Positions 11,076-21,654 of a stretch of DNA of 64,000 nucleotides are shown one piece after another. This DNA comes from Deroplatys truncata (taxonomy: Eukaryota > Arthropoda > Insecta > Mantodea > Mantidae). Position 1 is the stretch's first letter, and every line of letters begins with the position of its first letter. The notes beneath the pieces were generated by a model, which saw only the letters and a program-made list of their open reading frames with translations, was not told the DNA's origin and searched no databases. A program made the translations under genes and the position numbers. The stretch covers positions 175,710,096 through 175,774,095 of the forward strand of contig CM060985.1 of assembly GCA_030765065.1 (NCBI GenBank), in the 5' to 3' direction.

Positions 11076-12168
11076 CAGTGTGATTTATGACGAACTGACA
11101 CATTTCTTTCTTTAATTATTCTGTTCGAAATTCACTCAATGTCCCAATTTTAGCACGAAATTAAGCAGAATCTTCTGGAGTTTCGATTGCCTGTCACTAA
11201 ATATGCAGATGTTCACGTTATATTCGTAATTGTTAGTTTTATTGTCGGCAACTGTTTTTGAGATTTTGTTCTAGACAACTTGAAAATGGACGACTCTTCC
11301 TTGTAAAGCAATACTAGATTACGAATTCAATTACACCCACTCAAAGGGGATACCAGAGAGAATTTGGTGTTTGGAATCCTCCCCAAAGAAACACAATACT
11401 GGGGCTGGTAAACAAATTGTAAACAACTGGATCTCTGGTGAGTGAAAAAGACAAAACTCGTTCGTCTAGGCTTCCCAGGTTGTTGTTGACGTAAGAGCAC
11501 GACTGGATCAGTCACCCAAAAAATCATTAAAGCGTTTGTCGCAGGAGACAGGGTACAGCTACTCAATGTGTCAGAGAGCTGTAAAACGTGGAGGCCTAAA
11601 GCCGTATAGGATTACGGTCGTCCATCAGTTACAGGAACCATATAAGGACAGACGACTGAATTATTGTCGTTTGTTTCAGGCGTTCATTGTGCAAAATACT
11701 GCCATATTGTCCATCACATGGTTCACAGATGAACCATGGTTCCGTTTATCCGTTATGCACATATGCACCCGGTTAAAATCGGTGTTTGTTGCGCAATATC
11801 CGCACAGAGAGTAGTGGGGCCAATTTTGTTTAAACAATGTGAACACTGCAGAGTACCGACGGATTTTCATGGAGTTACTGGACGATGTAGGGCTGAGTCA
11901 AGGATATTTTCGGCAGGACGGCAATACATGCCATACATCAAATGAATCCATGGCACTAATTGCAAGTTTCTTTGACGACTGGATAATTTCCAAGAACCTG
12001 TGGCCACCGAGATCTGCGGATTTGACATCGACGGACTTCTTTCTATGGAGTTTCTTAAAAGATCTCGCAAAATTCCTCTGCATTTCAGGTATAATAAGTT
12101 GTCGCTAGCATAACTCGTTTTGAAACAATTAAAGAAATAAATGTGTCAGTTCTTCATAAATCATCTTG
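11076..12168 (+). mobile_element. DD38D-type Tc1/mariner-like element, copy A
   Basis: The left end CAGTGTGATTTATGACGAAC and the right end TTCATAAATCATCTTG form an inverted pair. TA lies at 11074-11075 and 12169-12170. The same ends and interior recur on the other strand at 50624-51975, where they are about 260 bp longer overall. This copy has lost part of its transposase. Confidence 0.88.
11285..12107 (+). pseudogene. DD38D-type transposase, broken (copy A)
   Basis: This is a remnant of a DDE/D transposase with a helix-turn-helix front (DUF4817-like region, about 11330-11535) and a catalytic back half. Visible blocks are SQETGYSYSMCQRAVK (second DNA-binding helix region), ITWFTDEPWFRLS (first aspartate), RQDGNTCHT (second aspartate) and LTSTDFFLW (third aspartate). 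Exactly 38 residues separate the second and third aspartates by direct count. The frame is broken after the first aspartate block (about 11750) and in the N-terminal region, and a piece between them is missing relative to copy B. The fold is clear, but the family name is from motif recognition only. Confidence 0.8.
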
Positions 12169-12739
12169 TACAATGTGTGCAAGAACTTTAGTGGTGGTCA
12201 CATAGAACCGGAGTTGTAGCGGATCAGAATGCCAACCAGCCTGTGACGAAGAGAAATACCTACTGTTCAGTTTACCTGCAAATAAAAGTGTTTGTGAAAA
12301 TTGATTAAGTTTCCTGTTTATTTATTTAGTAGTATTACCTAATGAGTTGACCTGTAAGAAAAGTGATGTACTAAGTCAAGCCTAACTAAAGTACTTGACC
12401 CTCCGTTAGACGCGCGCTTTGGTAGAACGCCGTTAGTCGCGCGGGACCTAGTAGACCCGCGCTATATTTTTGTTGTTATTGTTTGTATTTTTGTTTTCTT
12501 TCGTTTATTTAACTTTTTCCTGTTTTACCTTTATTTAGATTAAGCGTACAAGGCTTTCATTAATAGGTATTATCTTACAACATAAAAATACAAGCTAAAA
12601 TATGAGTACATATACGTTATAAGTTGTATTACAGTAAGTATAAAGAAATACACTGCCATTTCCAGGTATACATACAACTTGTAATTTCAAATGTTCAGTT
12701 ACTCAGAATCAACTAATATCTCATCCGTGTTTTCCCCGA

Positions 12740-14528
12740 CTAAGCAACTATCGCAAATAATTTTAGCATGTTTGCTCAAACACCCCCTGTGTTGCATTTC
12801 CCACATGCATATTTAGTTTTGCAGTTCATTTTGTTTTTGTTGCTGGGTTCACATCGTTTCCTTTTCAATGTGCATAGTGATGTATTTGACGCCGGATTCT
12901 TCAGGTTTATATTTTGTCAAAAGTCCTTTCAAACCATGGGATAGATTTGATGCTGTTGCTCTCCTTTTTCAAATACTCCTGCTTTGTGGAATATTTATTT
13001 TGGTTTCCAAGGAAGATAACCCTAGAATTAATACCTGCAATGTTCAAGATATGGTAAAAAATTACCATGGGCCACCTTCTCGTTGTTCTGGCCACATTGT
13101 ATGTAGCACACAATTTATCTACTACATCAACTCCAGATTTAGTGTCGTTGTAATGCAGGATTATTTCAGGCTTTTTCTCAGCATCTTCTGATAACTGTGT
13201 GGATGAAACATGTAGACCTGAGAGCAAAACTACTGTTTTACCCTTTTTGGAACATATGAAACAAGTGTTTCATTTTTTGTGAAGCCAAATATGCTTTCGT
13301 ACTGTCTGCGATCTTTTGGAGAAGTGAAATTAGTGGGTAACTCTTTTTTGTTCTTTCGCACTGTACCGACGAAAGAAAATTGTCTTTTGCGCAATTCATT
13401 CACCAGTGATACACTGGTAAACCAATTATCTGCAGTAACGTTTTGTCCAGTGCCAGAGATGGTTCAGTTAGTCTCAGCACTACAGCCTCTGCCGAGTTAG
13501 TTTGCAAATATGGTCCGTCCGGCTGCTCTCCACAATAAATCTCCATGTTAGTTGTATAAAACAGTTTTGCATCACTCAGAGAGAATATCTTTGTCATACT
13601 TGTTTGGCTTGGATGGTATATATTGTCGAAAACCACATCGACCACGAAATGCCGGCAACTGTTCGTCGACAGTGACATTTTGTCCAAGAGAATAATGGTT
13701 CTGACAGTTGTTCAGAAACAATGTAAACATTTCTCTAACAGCAGCCAATTTATCCAATCTTCGTCGCTCCAGTCTTGAGCGTTTGTCATCAAAGCGAATA
13801 CAGCGTATTAGAAAACTGAATCGTTTTTCGAACATAGCCGTTCAGGATAGAGGAATTCCAAGATCATCGGTTCTCCAAAATTCGTGAATATTCTGGCGTC
13901 CACCACGAAAAATTCCTGCCAGGTACAATAAACCTAGGAAAGCTTTCATTTCTATTACATCTGTAGGTGTGCTGTCTGTTTCATGATCAAATTTGTGCTG
14001 CACACTGCTAATGTAGGTATTTGAGCTTTCAACAATCAAATCAACTATATCTTCGGTAACAAAAAGGTTCCAACAATCAATTTCCGTTTTCGCATTTTTG
14101 GCAGCTCCTACCACACCAGGAAGTTTGGTCAATATATTGTGAGCCCTTGTCTGTGTTATTTTCAAAGGTGTTTTTTTCATTTTGTTCCATCTCTTCCTGT
14201 AAATAACAACAGAATGTATTGTCAATAATAGTAATAATAATAAGAAGAAGAAGAAGAAGAAGAAAAAGAAGAAGAATTACTATGATAAGCATATGATTTT
14301 ACCTATAAAATTCATGTTATCACACAAGCTGCTTTCATCCTCTTCCTCTTCATCTTCATGGTCAGTTTCTGAATCTAAAGATCTCGTTTCGAGTTTATCT
14401 TCTGAATCAGAATCATCTTATTCATATACGTTGTCATCCACGGGCAAAGCATCATCATCGCAAAGTAGGCGATGTACTTCTTCCAAATCATTCGGATTTT
14501 GTAGATCGTTCCTTTTACTCGTATTCAT
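12740..14528 (-). pseudogene. piggyBac transposase, split by frameshifts and a stop
   Basis: The transposase excises at TTAA using three aspartates. On the minus strand it starts at an ATG near 14528 with an acidic, serine-rich N-terminus (DSDSED, DHEDEEEEDE), which carries one stop. A probable 106-bp intron (14302-14197) follows. The core then reads TRAHNILTKLPGV (about 14140), NVTVDEQLPAFRGRC (first aspartate, about 13675), VTADNWFTSV in a second frame (second aspartate, about 13435) and SGVDVVDKLCATYNVAR (third aspartate, about 13120). A cysteine-rich tail (CKTKYACGKC, about 12800) ends it. There is an in-frame TGA near 13843, with frameshifts near 14180, 13590, 13460 and 12770. All three aspartates survive, but no single frame joins them. 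Confidence 0.88.
14197..14302 (-). other. Probable intron in the piggyBac transposase
   Basis: On the minus strand, ATAG is followed by GTAAAATC (donor), and a TTCTTCTTC-rich pyrimidine tract leads to TTGTTATTTACAG (acceptor). Joining the flanks yields a GRDGTK stretch, which matches the DGTKW-like start of the conserved piggyBac domain apart from one lost base. The pyrimidine tract itself is a (TTC)n microsatellite at 14240-14276. Confidence 0.55.
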
Positions 14529-14998
14529 GACGAAGCAGTAACAGCTCCTTGCAATATAAAAGCAATATTGCACAAAAGCTAATGAGAAACAAATCTGTCA
14601 ACAATATGTAACGAGAGCAGGCGCGCGGGGCGCGGTTGACCTGTGCAACACGTAACTGCTGATTAGTCATTCATTCCTCCAGCCAAACAAATAAACAGAT
14701 AAGGTTATCGCTGCAGCATATAATCGCGCAAGGTGTAATGTTAGATGTCCTAGTCAGGCAAAATTACATAGGTGCGTTCGTTCGAAAATTATAACATTTA
14801 TATAATGCCAGGGGTCTCTCAGGCCCCTAGCGTCTGACGAAGGGTTAAGCAAACTTGGTCGCTTTGAACACCTGCTGTGAAATGGTTGTAGCACGGAAAC
14901 GGTAGGTTCCCGGACGTGGGTTCCTATTCAGAATATTATCTATTGAAGAATTGAAACCTTTAATAACGGATATCGCAGAAACTTACGTTTTTTGTTTA

Positions 14999-16251
14999 CG
15001 AGGGCAGTCCCAGAAGTCCCCGACCTAACGTATATATAGCGGTTGTAGTTTCAAACAAATGTCTATGGTAGAAAGTACCGACCTTATAAAGCTTAAGTGC
15101 GAAGTTTGACAATGCTACATTGTTTAGTAATTGTTTGGCACCCATCAATAGCGAACGCTCTCAGCTGATCATCGTTATGTGATACAATACTTTCATTTGA
15201 AAGGCCTTAGTCCAACTAATATTAAAGCTGAGCTGGATTCTATTCTGGGGGAGTCTGCTCCTTCGTTTACAACAGTAAAATATTGCGTGGCAAAGTTTAA
15301 GCGAGGCCGTACGAGTGCCAAGACGAACATAGCAGTGATCAACCAAATGAGGTGATCACGCCAGAAATTGTGAAGAAAATCCACAAAATAGTATTAGATG
15401 ACCGTCCACTAAAAGTGCGCAAGCTAGCAGACATCGTAGGATTTCAAAAAGTGCTGTAAATTGTATACTAACTGAAAATTTAGGCATGAAAAGCCGTGCG
15501 CAAGATGGGTGACGCGTTTACTCAGAATAGAACAAACACAGCGTCGTAAGGATCTTTCAGTCGAGTGTTTAGCGATGTTTCGCTGCAATAAAGCGGAGTT
15601 TTTACGTCAATTCATAACATGGGTCCATCGCTTCACACCTGAGACGAAGGAACAGTCAAAACAGCGGATTGAAAGGGGAAAATCGGCTCCAAAGAAGGCG
15701 AAGACAGTTCCATCTGCAGGCAAGGTCATGGTGTCCGTTTTTGGGATGCGTGTCGGATAGTTTTATTGATTAACTTCAAAAAGGAAAATAAATCAATGGT
15801 GAGTATTATGCAAACTTATTGCAACGTTTGAATGACGAAATAAAGCAAAAATGGCCGCGTTTAGCGAAAAAGAAAGTTCTGTTTCATCAAGACAGTGCAC
15901 CAGTTCACACATCCATTATCGTCATGGCCAAAATCAAGGAGTTAAAGTTGGAATTGCTTCCTCATGCACCCTATTCGCCAGATTTATCCCTCTCTGATTA
16001 TTTTCTGTTTCCAAAGTTGAAGAAATGGCTTGGTGGTAAAAGATTTGTCAACAATGAAGAGGTGGAGTTTGCAGTTGATGGCTATTTTGCAGAACTCGAA
16101 GGTTCTCAGTATAAACAGGCTATCGAGGCTATTGAACATCGCTGGTAAAAGTGTATCGAGCTGAAAGGAGACTATGTAGAGAAATAAAGATTTTTTTCCC
16201 AACATTTTTGTGTTTTCTTTGTTAGGTCGGGTACTTCTGGGACAGCCCTCG
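14999..16251 (+). mobile_element. mariner element, copy 2
   Basis: The inverted ends CGAGGGCAGTCCCAGAAGT and ACTTCTGGGACAGCCCTCG are flanked by TA at 14997-14998 and 16252-16253. At 1,253 bp it is close to a full mariner. It interrupts DR copy 4. Confidence 0.95.
15155..16190 (+). pseudogene. mariner transposase, near full length, inactivated
   Basis: A DD34D mariner transposase is traceable from the N-terminal helix-turn-helix region (GLSPTNIKAELDSILGE, about 15204) through VKKIHKIVLDDRPLKVRKL (about 15372). It continues in the catalytic domain to the TAA in GAGAAATAA near 16188. A 12-base deletion at about 15620 removes MDE from the first catalytic block, leaving FITWVHRFTPE. The second aspartate (HQDSAPVHT, about 15890) and third (SPDLSLSDYFLF, about 15985) are intact and 34 residues apart. 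Frameshifts occur near 15330, 15440 and 15750. The DNA-binding half survives in pieces and the catalytic triad does not. Confidence 0.92.
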
Positions 16252-16765
16252 TAGTGCGTTTTCGTCTATCACTTAATGTTTACCAGTTATACAAGGTTAT
16301 ACAAAATTCCGTACGTATGAAGAGGATCTTAAAGGCTGTTCCCAGAAAATTCAAGATATACTTTTTATTGTCATGAATATTTCTTGAATTTATGTTATTT
16401 TAATCAAAATCCTTAGAGCCATTTCTAAGAAATAAAAATGTTTGGGAAATGTTCCATGTAAAGGGTAGTTTTGGTGGGAGAAGTTTCTTGAAAATCTTCA
16501 TATTGCATCTTTGGACGGTACTGAACCTAAATAGCAAGTTGGGTATTTATCTGACTTTTCGTGTTTTAGTTATGCTGTTCAGACACAGACGCACACACGG
16601 ATATGTTTCTGAAAATGTATTTTTTTTGGATTCAGTAGGCCTTAAAACATTTATTTCCGGTGAAATATTTATATCGAATTTTTGGGTGGAATGCCATACC
16701 TTCTCTGCCTATTGTATACGTAGTAGAGAAAGTAAAAAGTCATGTGAATGCAACACATCCAATTT

Positions 16766-18109
16766 TATTTTTATATCAGCTATTAAAATAAGTGCTAATG
16801 GGGAGAGAATGGTTGTTGAGTGTTAAACAATGGAATTTGTCTTGCTGCATGGCTTTACCAACGAGGTTGCGTGCTTTCAGTGCTAGCATTAGTAGTTCCT
16901 GCATATAACAGCATAAAAAAAAACCCTCGCCGTGTAAGCAAATGCATTAAAAATCAACACAGGGTAATGACCAGGGAGGCATTTCTATGACCTCTGAAAG
17001 CGCAGAACATAAATCACGTTTAATGCCGACCACGTCGAATTCCGTTTTAATGAAAACAGAGAAAGCTGCAGCGGGAGAGAAAGGGGTCCAATAAAAGTAT
17101 GATAAGGGTATTACTTCCACTAGATCATTGGTCTGTCTGAAGAGTTCACGCCTTTAAAAGCCAAATCTGCTCATAAAGCAAATGTGGGGGTGTGGTAACA
17201 CCCCGCTTTTGGAACAGCTAGGATTTATATATTCTAAATATGCCTGGAATATATGAGGGAACACTCACACCTCGACACAATGCGGATCTTTTGTACTTAC
17301 CATTCCCAAGAGGAATGGATGAGGTGAATGAACCACAGGGCGGTCGACAGACGCGCAGAGGTCCTTAACGATTCCAAGCTTGTTGACCGGCGGGCTGCTC
17401 ATAGGAGGCTTCCCTCTAGTGGAACCGGGGAGAACTAGACGACTCAGAGAATGCTGCCATCTGGCAGTGTTAAGAAGAACTTTCCAATGAGCTAGCATCT
17501 ACGCAAACTGTCCGACACTGCACAACCCACACTGATGATGATCATTGAATGGCCTCTTAAAGAGGCCTGAACTTAGGTTCTTAGAGCCCTTGGTGCCTTT
17601 GTAATCGTAGGCATTACTCAAGTTCGACGGTCCACGTCCTTGATATCTGCCCTTCTTATCTCCTCAAGCTCCAGAAAGAAGGGGCCTAGGGATACATATG
17701 TATTGCAATACCTTTGCATTCACAACCATGTGCTGTGAGGTCTCTAAATCCCTTGCCTTGTGTATGTGTGCATTAGGATTATGCTACGGAGGGGACACCT
17801 GGCACCTCGACCCATGCAGGGTACATAAACCCCCAGGAGGAACCGCAGATGACGCACGGGCTGCAGGACCGGCCGACGCAGGTAATAGGGATGCGCAGAG
17901 GTCCATAAGGGTTACAAACTTGACCACCCAACCGGAGAGTGCTCAAGTCAGCCCTCCTGAGACAGTGGAGGGTAGTTCATAGATTCCTCTCCAGTGGAGA
18001 CTCGAGCGGCCTCCATATGACGGGTCCGAGAAGAGGTTCCAACACGCAAGCCACCTGCACCATCTGTTCGCAGTCATCTGTCACACAGCCTCGGAGTCAA
18101 TCTTTAACT
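16766..18109. other. Unassigned DNA, GC-rising, no supported gene
   Basis: The first 450 bp are AT-rich and featureless. From about 17220 the GC content rises. Two related strings, GCGCAGAGGTCCTTAACGAT (17356) and GCGCAGAGGTCCATAAGGGT (17893), suggest an old partial duplication. Frames at 17265-17498 (minus) and 17698-17982 (plus) have no recognised domain and could be non-LTR retrotransposon tails or chance. Confidence 0.4.
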
Positions 18110-18300
18110 TGAAAAAGGAAACTGAAATGAGAGGGAATGAGGAAGAGAGAGAAATTCGGGGGAGACAACGATCCATCTCAGTGACCCCGGGAAACCCCGT
18201 AAAAATATGTGTCGGTTGCGGTAATCGAACCCACGATCTTCATAATGTGGACCACAGACAGCCGCCTAGGCCATACCGCTCGGTCCCGTTATGTATAAAT
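18110..18300 (-). mobile_element. SINE fragment (tRNA-like head, minus strand)
   Basis: A B-box-like GGTAATCGAACCCACGATC and an A-box-like CCGCCTAGGCCATACCGCTC are in the right order and spacing for a reversed tRNA-derived head. A body with CCCCGGGAAACCCCGTAA precedes them. It overlaps the end of the RNase H remnant to its right. Confidence 0.5.
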
Positions 18301-19340
18301 GTCTGCACACAACTCCCCTGAGCTTAGTTCCTGTCAGATTCACGAGAAACTCAGGCCCCAATATCAAAGCATGGGCCTGTCTGGTACTGGTTTCAAGATG
18401 AGCCCTCGCCGCAAGCTGGCTTATCTCATGCTTGATAGTTCTAGTAGACACTGCAGAAGAGCTCAGGCCTAATAAAATCAAGTCCCGATCCTGTCTTTGC
18501 AAGAGTGTCTACCATCTCATTTCCTTTAATGCCAGTGTGGCCAGGAACACAAAAAAAGTAACCGGACATACGACACAAGGGGCCAGGCTCGCACGTGACC
18601 CAAGGGAGCGAGCGTCAACTGAGTGACACTCCCAACCCCGAGAGTCGGCACCTGGTTGCCTAAACTAGCCCCTCATGAGAGGGTAGAAGTGGATACGCCA
18701 CTTACGCGCGTCAACCCACGGAAGGGAAGACTATCGAACAACCTCGGTGGGGCCCACAGAATCTAGCACCTGTCCAGGGCGGTACCGGAGGACCTTGAGG
18801 CGTCTCACAACCCCGCCGGGAAGGAAAAACCGCGCAGATGTACCCAATACCACTGGGTATCGTGAACCACTGCACCGCCGAGTCCAACCCAATCCGAAGA
18901 ACTCCCTATCGGAAGGGGTACGAATTTTGGTCCGGCGTACTTCTAGTAACGCCAGAAGTATCACGAGTCCCCAGGATCCGCTGCGCCCGCACCAGAGCAG
19001 CTGAAGGGGTCGGATCCCACCTTTACGGGGAGTGTAACTAGAACAGAGTCTATCCAACATTCTCTGGCATTGCCACACCAGTCTGGGCGTGGTTTTAACT
19101 ATCCTCAGGGCTTTCAAAGCTGCCATATTATCCCAGCAGATGTACACATCCGCTTATCCGCCTACTCTACTGACTAAGAGCGCGTTGACCTCAGACTGGA
19201 AAACCGTGGCGAATCGACCAAGGGGAATGACAAGCCTGGCTCTAGGACCCAGAGCCCCGTCCTGCCTTCGGGAGAGACCCAGTCTCTGGGTCCCATTCCT
19301 CCTTGGAAGGTATTAGCACTGTATAGAATGGACTTATACG
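18270..19340 (-). pseudogene. RNase H domain remnant of a non-LTR retrotransposon
   Basis: Read leftward on the minus strand, three RNase H blocks appear in order. FATVFQSEVNALL carries the catalytic glutamate (about 19205). VYICWDNMAALKALRIV carries an aspartate (about 19120). VPGHTGIKGNEMVDTLAKTG carries the last acidic site (about 18530). A tail of about 200 bp follows. RNase H degrades the RNA strand during target-primed reverse transcription in I, R1 and related elements. A GC-rich block of about 460 bp (18570-19030) splits the second and third blocks and is not itself recognised. No reverse transcriptase part is present, so this is a dead 3' fragment. Confidence 0.6.
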
Positions 19341-19429
19341 TAGTCCCTATCATCAAGGTTATAAGACACTTCTCCTGTACGCCAGTAAGGATCTATGTGT
19401 GCCCTTTTTGGGGCAGCTTAAAACATCAC

Positions 19430-19660
19430 TACCCTACAGTTCAGATGCGGTACACAACTCCTAAGTCTACCTGAAACATTAAAGGGGAAGCGAAATAATG
19501 GAAAGGAAATTCGTGGTAGAAGACACACCATCCCAGCATTTGCCTTGCCAACCAGGGAAAACCACAAAATACTCATGTAAGAGTGCCCACCGCAGAAATT
19601 GAACCCAGGACTTCTTGAACGTGAGCCACGGACGTTACCACTGAGCCATCTTGCGGGCTG
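19430..19660 (-). mobile_element. SINE S1-like fragment (minus strand)
   Basis: GAAATTGAACCCAGGACTTC (reversed B-box) and TTACCACTGAGCCATCTTGC (reversed A-box) lie 30 bp apart. The body to the left (GTGGTAGAAGACACACCATC) resembles the S1 body. Confidence 0.55.
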
Positions 19661-20325
19661 TGAGTAAAGGATGTGCAAAGCTACTCTCATTTCTCAGTTG
19701 TATAGTGAAATTTCTGATGTTTGAAACGGTATTGCTGTGTAAAATGTTAGTAATATAAAATGTTTATATACTCAATGTGAACACAAGAAAAAAGTGACTA
19801 AATAAGGACACAAAGAGCAAGAACATTGATAAAATCTAAAAAATGCCCTAAATAGAAACCGGCATAAAATGACCAAAAAAAGATGTAATGAACATGGATT
19901 ATAATAATGTGGGACCCATGATAAGGGTAGACGTACTCGCTGCAACAGTTAAAAGCTGACATGTCATCAGAACGCGGGCCATGGTGATTATGGAGAGCAG
20001 AGGATGAACAAGTAGTATGCCGACGCTCACCTACTAATCACCATTGTTCTCGTCCAGGAAAGCACTCTTCCGCAGAGCTCGTTTGCTCGTGTAGAATAAT
20101 TCAGAGGGAGAGAGAGACGGAGGAGATGCACAGGCAGCATTTTATCGAACGTACCTTTTGTGCTCTCCGGAATATTTCATATCTGAATGACGAAGCTACT
20201 GTAGTGGTCTGCCTTCTGCAACCGCCTCTTGTAGCTCAGCGGTAGTCGAAAAAGATTCCGCTACCTTAAGTTGATACAGGGTGTGATTATATACCAGTTA
20301 GAAAATTAGTGTATTATGCAACAAG
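19661..20325. other. Unassigned DNA
   Basis: No gene is recognised. CTTGTAGCTCAGCGGTAGTCG near 20228 looks like an isolated SINE A-box fragment without a B-box. Confidence 0.4.
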
Positions 20326-20333
20326 GTTATAAT

Positions 20334-21366
20334 TAGGGATGGGTCCTCGATAATCTCGATATTCGGTAGTATCGAAGTATATGTAATACTTTTAGATAAA
20401 CCTTCGATACTTTAACATTTTTTAACGTTTGCATTATTGTAAGTTATTGCGTTTAGCTTTATAATTCATGTTACTGCCTCGCAACTGTCCCCAAAGAGCT
20501 GCTGGACTATAGTTCTTCATCGACCTTGACTGCGTTGCATGTCATATTCCATAGGCCCTTATGTCTAAATGAAAACATGCAAAATAATGGGGGGAGGAGC
20601 AGAGATACTCATGTAACATGCAGTGTTAAGCCATACCTTAGTACATGAGCTGGTTTAGTTGATGCACTAAATCACGTTTCTGCAATAGCCTGGCTTGAGG
20701 ACTCTCTCTAAGCTATTACATTAGTGACCAAAATCTGTGAATCCAGCAGAAACAAATCAGAACTTAAAACATGAGGTAATACAGCGCATGGAAATATTTG
20801 TTCTTTCCTTCCATCTACTGTTTTGTGTTTACACAAGTCATACTCAGGTTACGAACGTAGCTTATAGGTATACCGTACGACTAATTTCCATAATATTGTT
20901 ACATTCTGGGTAGAGGCCTAAAGGTCCACACTAGGGGACGTATACTCACTTGGCTGCGCAGGACTGAAACGTAGTATGGAGGTTAAGAGGACGGCGTGGG
21001 TTTTCACTGTACAAAATCCATAACACAAATCTACTTACACATTCCTAGATTTATTTCCCAACCGTTTGGGGTTCCTATATTATTAAATATGAAATATGAG
21101 GGGAGATGTCCGCCGATCCAAAGGCTGGCTTGCAGGAGCGATCCGCTCCTCACGGAATACTTAGCAAGACAGACGCTATATGCCCACCACTTGTGGCTAG
21201 CAAAAACTCCCAGCCAGGAGTGACGTCATCCCAGTCAAACACAACAATATCTCTGGCAATGACAATGAAACCCCTAAATTATTAATACACCACAATATGG
21301 ATAAAATATCCTTTAAAAGAGAGTTTTAAGTACAAAATATAGTTACTTAAAAAAGGAAGTAAATAA

Positions 21367-21403
<37 letters not shown>

Positions 21404-21646
21404 GTTGTAGTAGTAGTCTTAACTAACAATAGTGCATATATTGTCATTATAAAGATAAAAAGATACCGCCGATTGAAGAATATCAAACGGAAACAATTTC
21501 GGAATTAGCATACAATACAAAAGGTTTCATGTGTTTATACACAGTAGACTACTAATAAGAACAATTCAGTGAACAAGCTATTGCCTTTACAGTTTTCTAT
21601 ACAGTCAGTATCGGTATCGAGAAATAGTGGCATCGTCCCGTCACTA
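20334..21646. mobile_element. Non-autonomous hAT element
   Basis: The left end TAGGGATGGGT and the right end, read inward as TAGTGACGGGACG, are imperfect inverted repeats. Both are followed by CTCGATA blocks. An exact 8-bp duplication, GTTATAAT, flanks the element at 20326-20333 and 21647-21654, which is diagnostic of hAT insertion. The 1,313-bp interior holds a (TTA)n microsatellite (21366-21403) but no transposase. A 75-codon frame at 20996-21223 has no hAT motif. Confidence 0.85.
21366..21403. repeat. (TTA)n microsatellite
   Basis: This is an uninterrupted run of about 12 ATT/TTA units inside the hAT element. Confidence 0.95.
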
Positions 21647-21654
21647 GTTATAAT

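Larger units (their letters stand above)
10747..12300 (+). mobile_element. Internally deleted Tc1/mariner-like element, host of a second transposon
   Basis: A candidate left end (CAGGGTGTTCGCAAATTCCC) lies at about 10753. It is followed by 5' non-coding DNA and then only the C-terminal coding part of a transposase. Typical tail features are VARIV-like IVVAAQQIADEP, RVVERLYQSIIRKY and a final GGHIEPEL with stop at 12217-12219. The tail is interrupted at a TA by the element at 11076-12168. Skipping that insert restores one frame through the stop, which proves the order of events. The right end of the host element was not located. Confidence 0.65.
12399..14844 (-). mobile_element. piggyBac element, full length but broken
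   Basis: The ends are inverted: CCCTCCGTTAGACGC at the left, against CCCTTCGTCAGACGC read inward from the right (13 of 15 identical). The right flank is TTAA at 14845-14848, the hallmark piggyBac target. The left flank is TTGA (12395-12398), one mutation from TTAA. The total of 2,446 bp is a normal piggyBac length. GC-rich subterminal repeats (GCGCGC and CCGCGC strings) lie just inside both ends. The transposase occupies the minus strand. Confidence 0.93.
14940..16765 (+). repeat. Dispersed repeat DR, copy 4, split by mariner
   Basis: The DR left part (ACCTTTAATAACGGATAT) precedes the mariner and the DR right part (from 16254) follows it. The right part ends at the 3' signature (16710-16735). 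It is then followed by CATGTGAATGCAACACATCC (about 16741-16760), which is the inverse complement of the DR 5' terminus. This copy therefore shows that DR ends are inverted repeats. Confidence 0.75.

Noticed and set aside
14293-14541. Serine-rich plus-strand frame as a gene
   Set aside because: It is the antisense of the acidic N-terminus of the piggyBac transposase (Asp/Glu codons read backward give Ser/Leu-rich frames).
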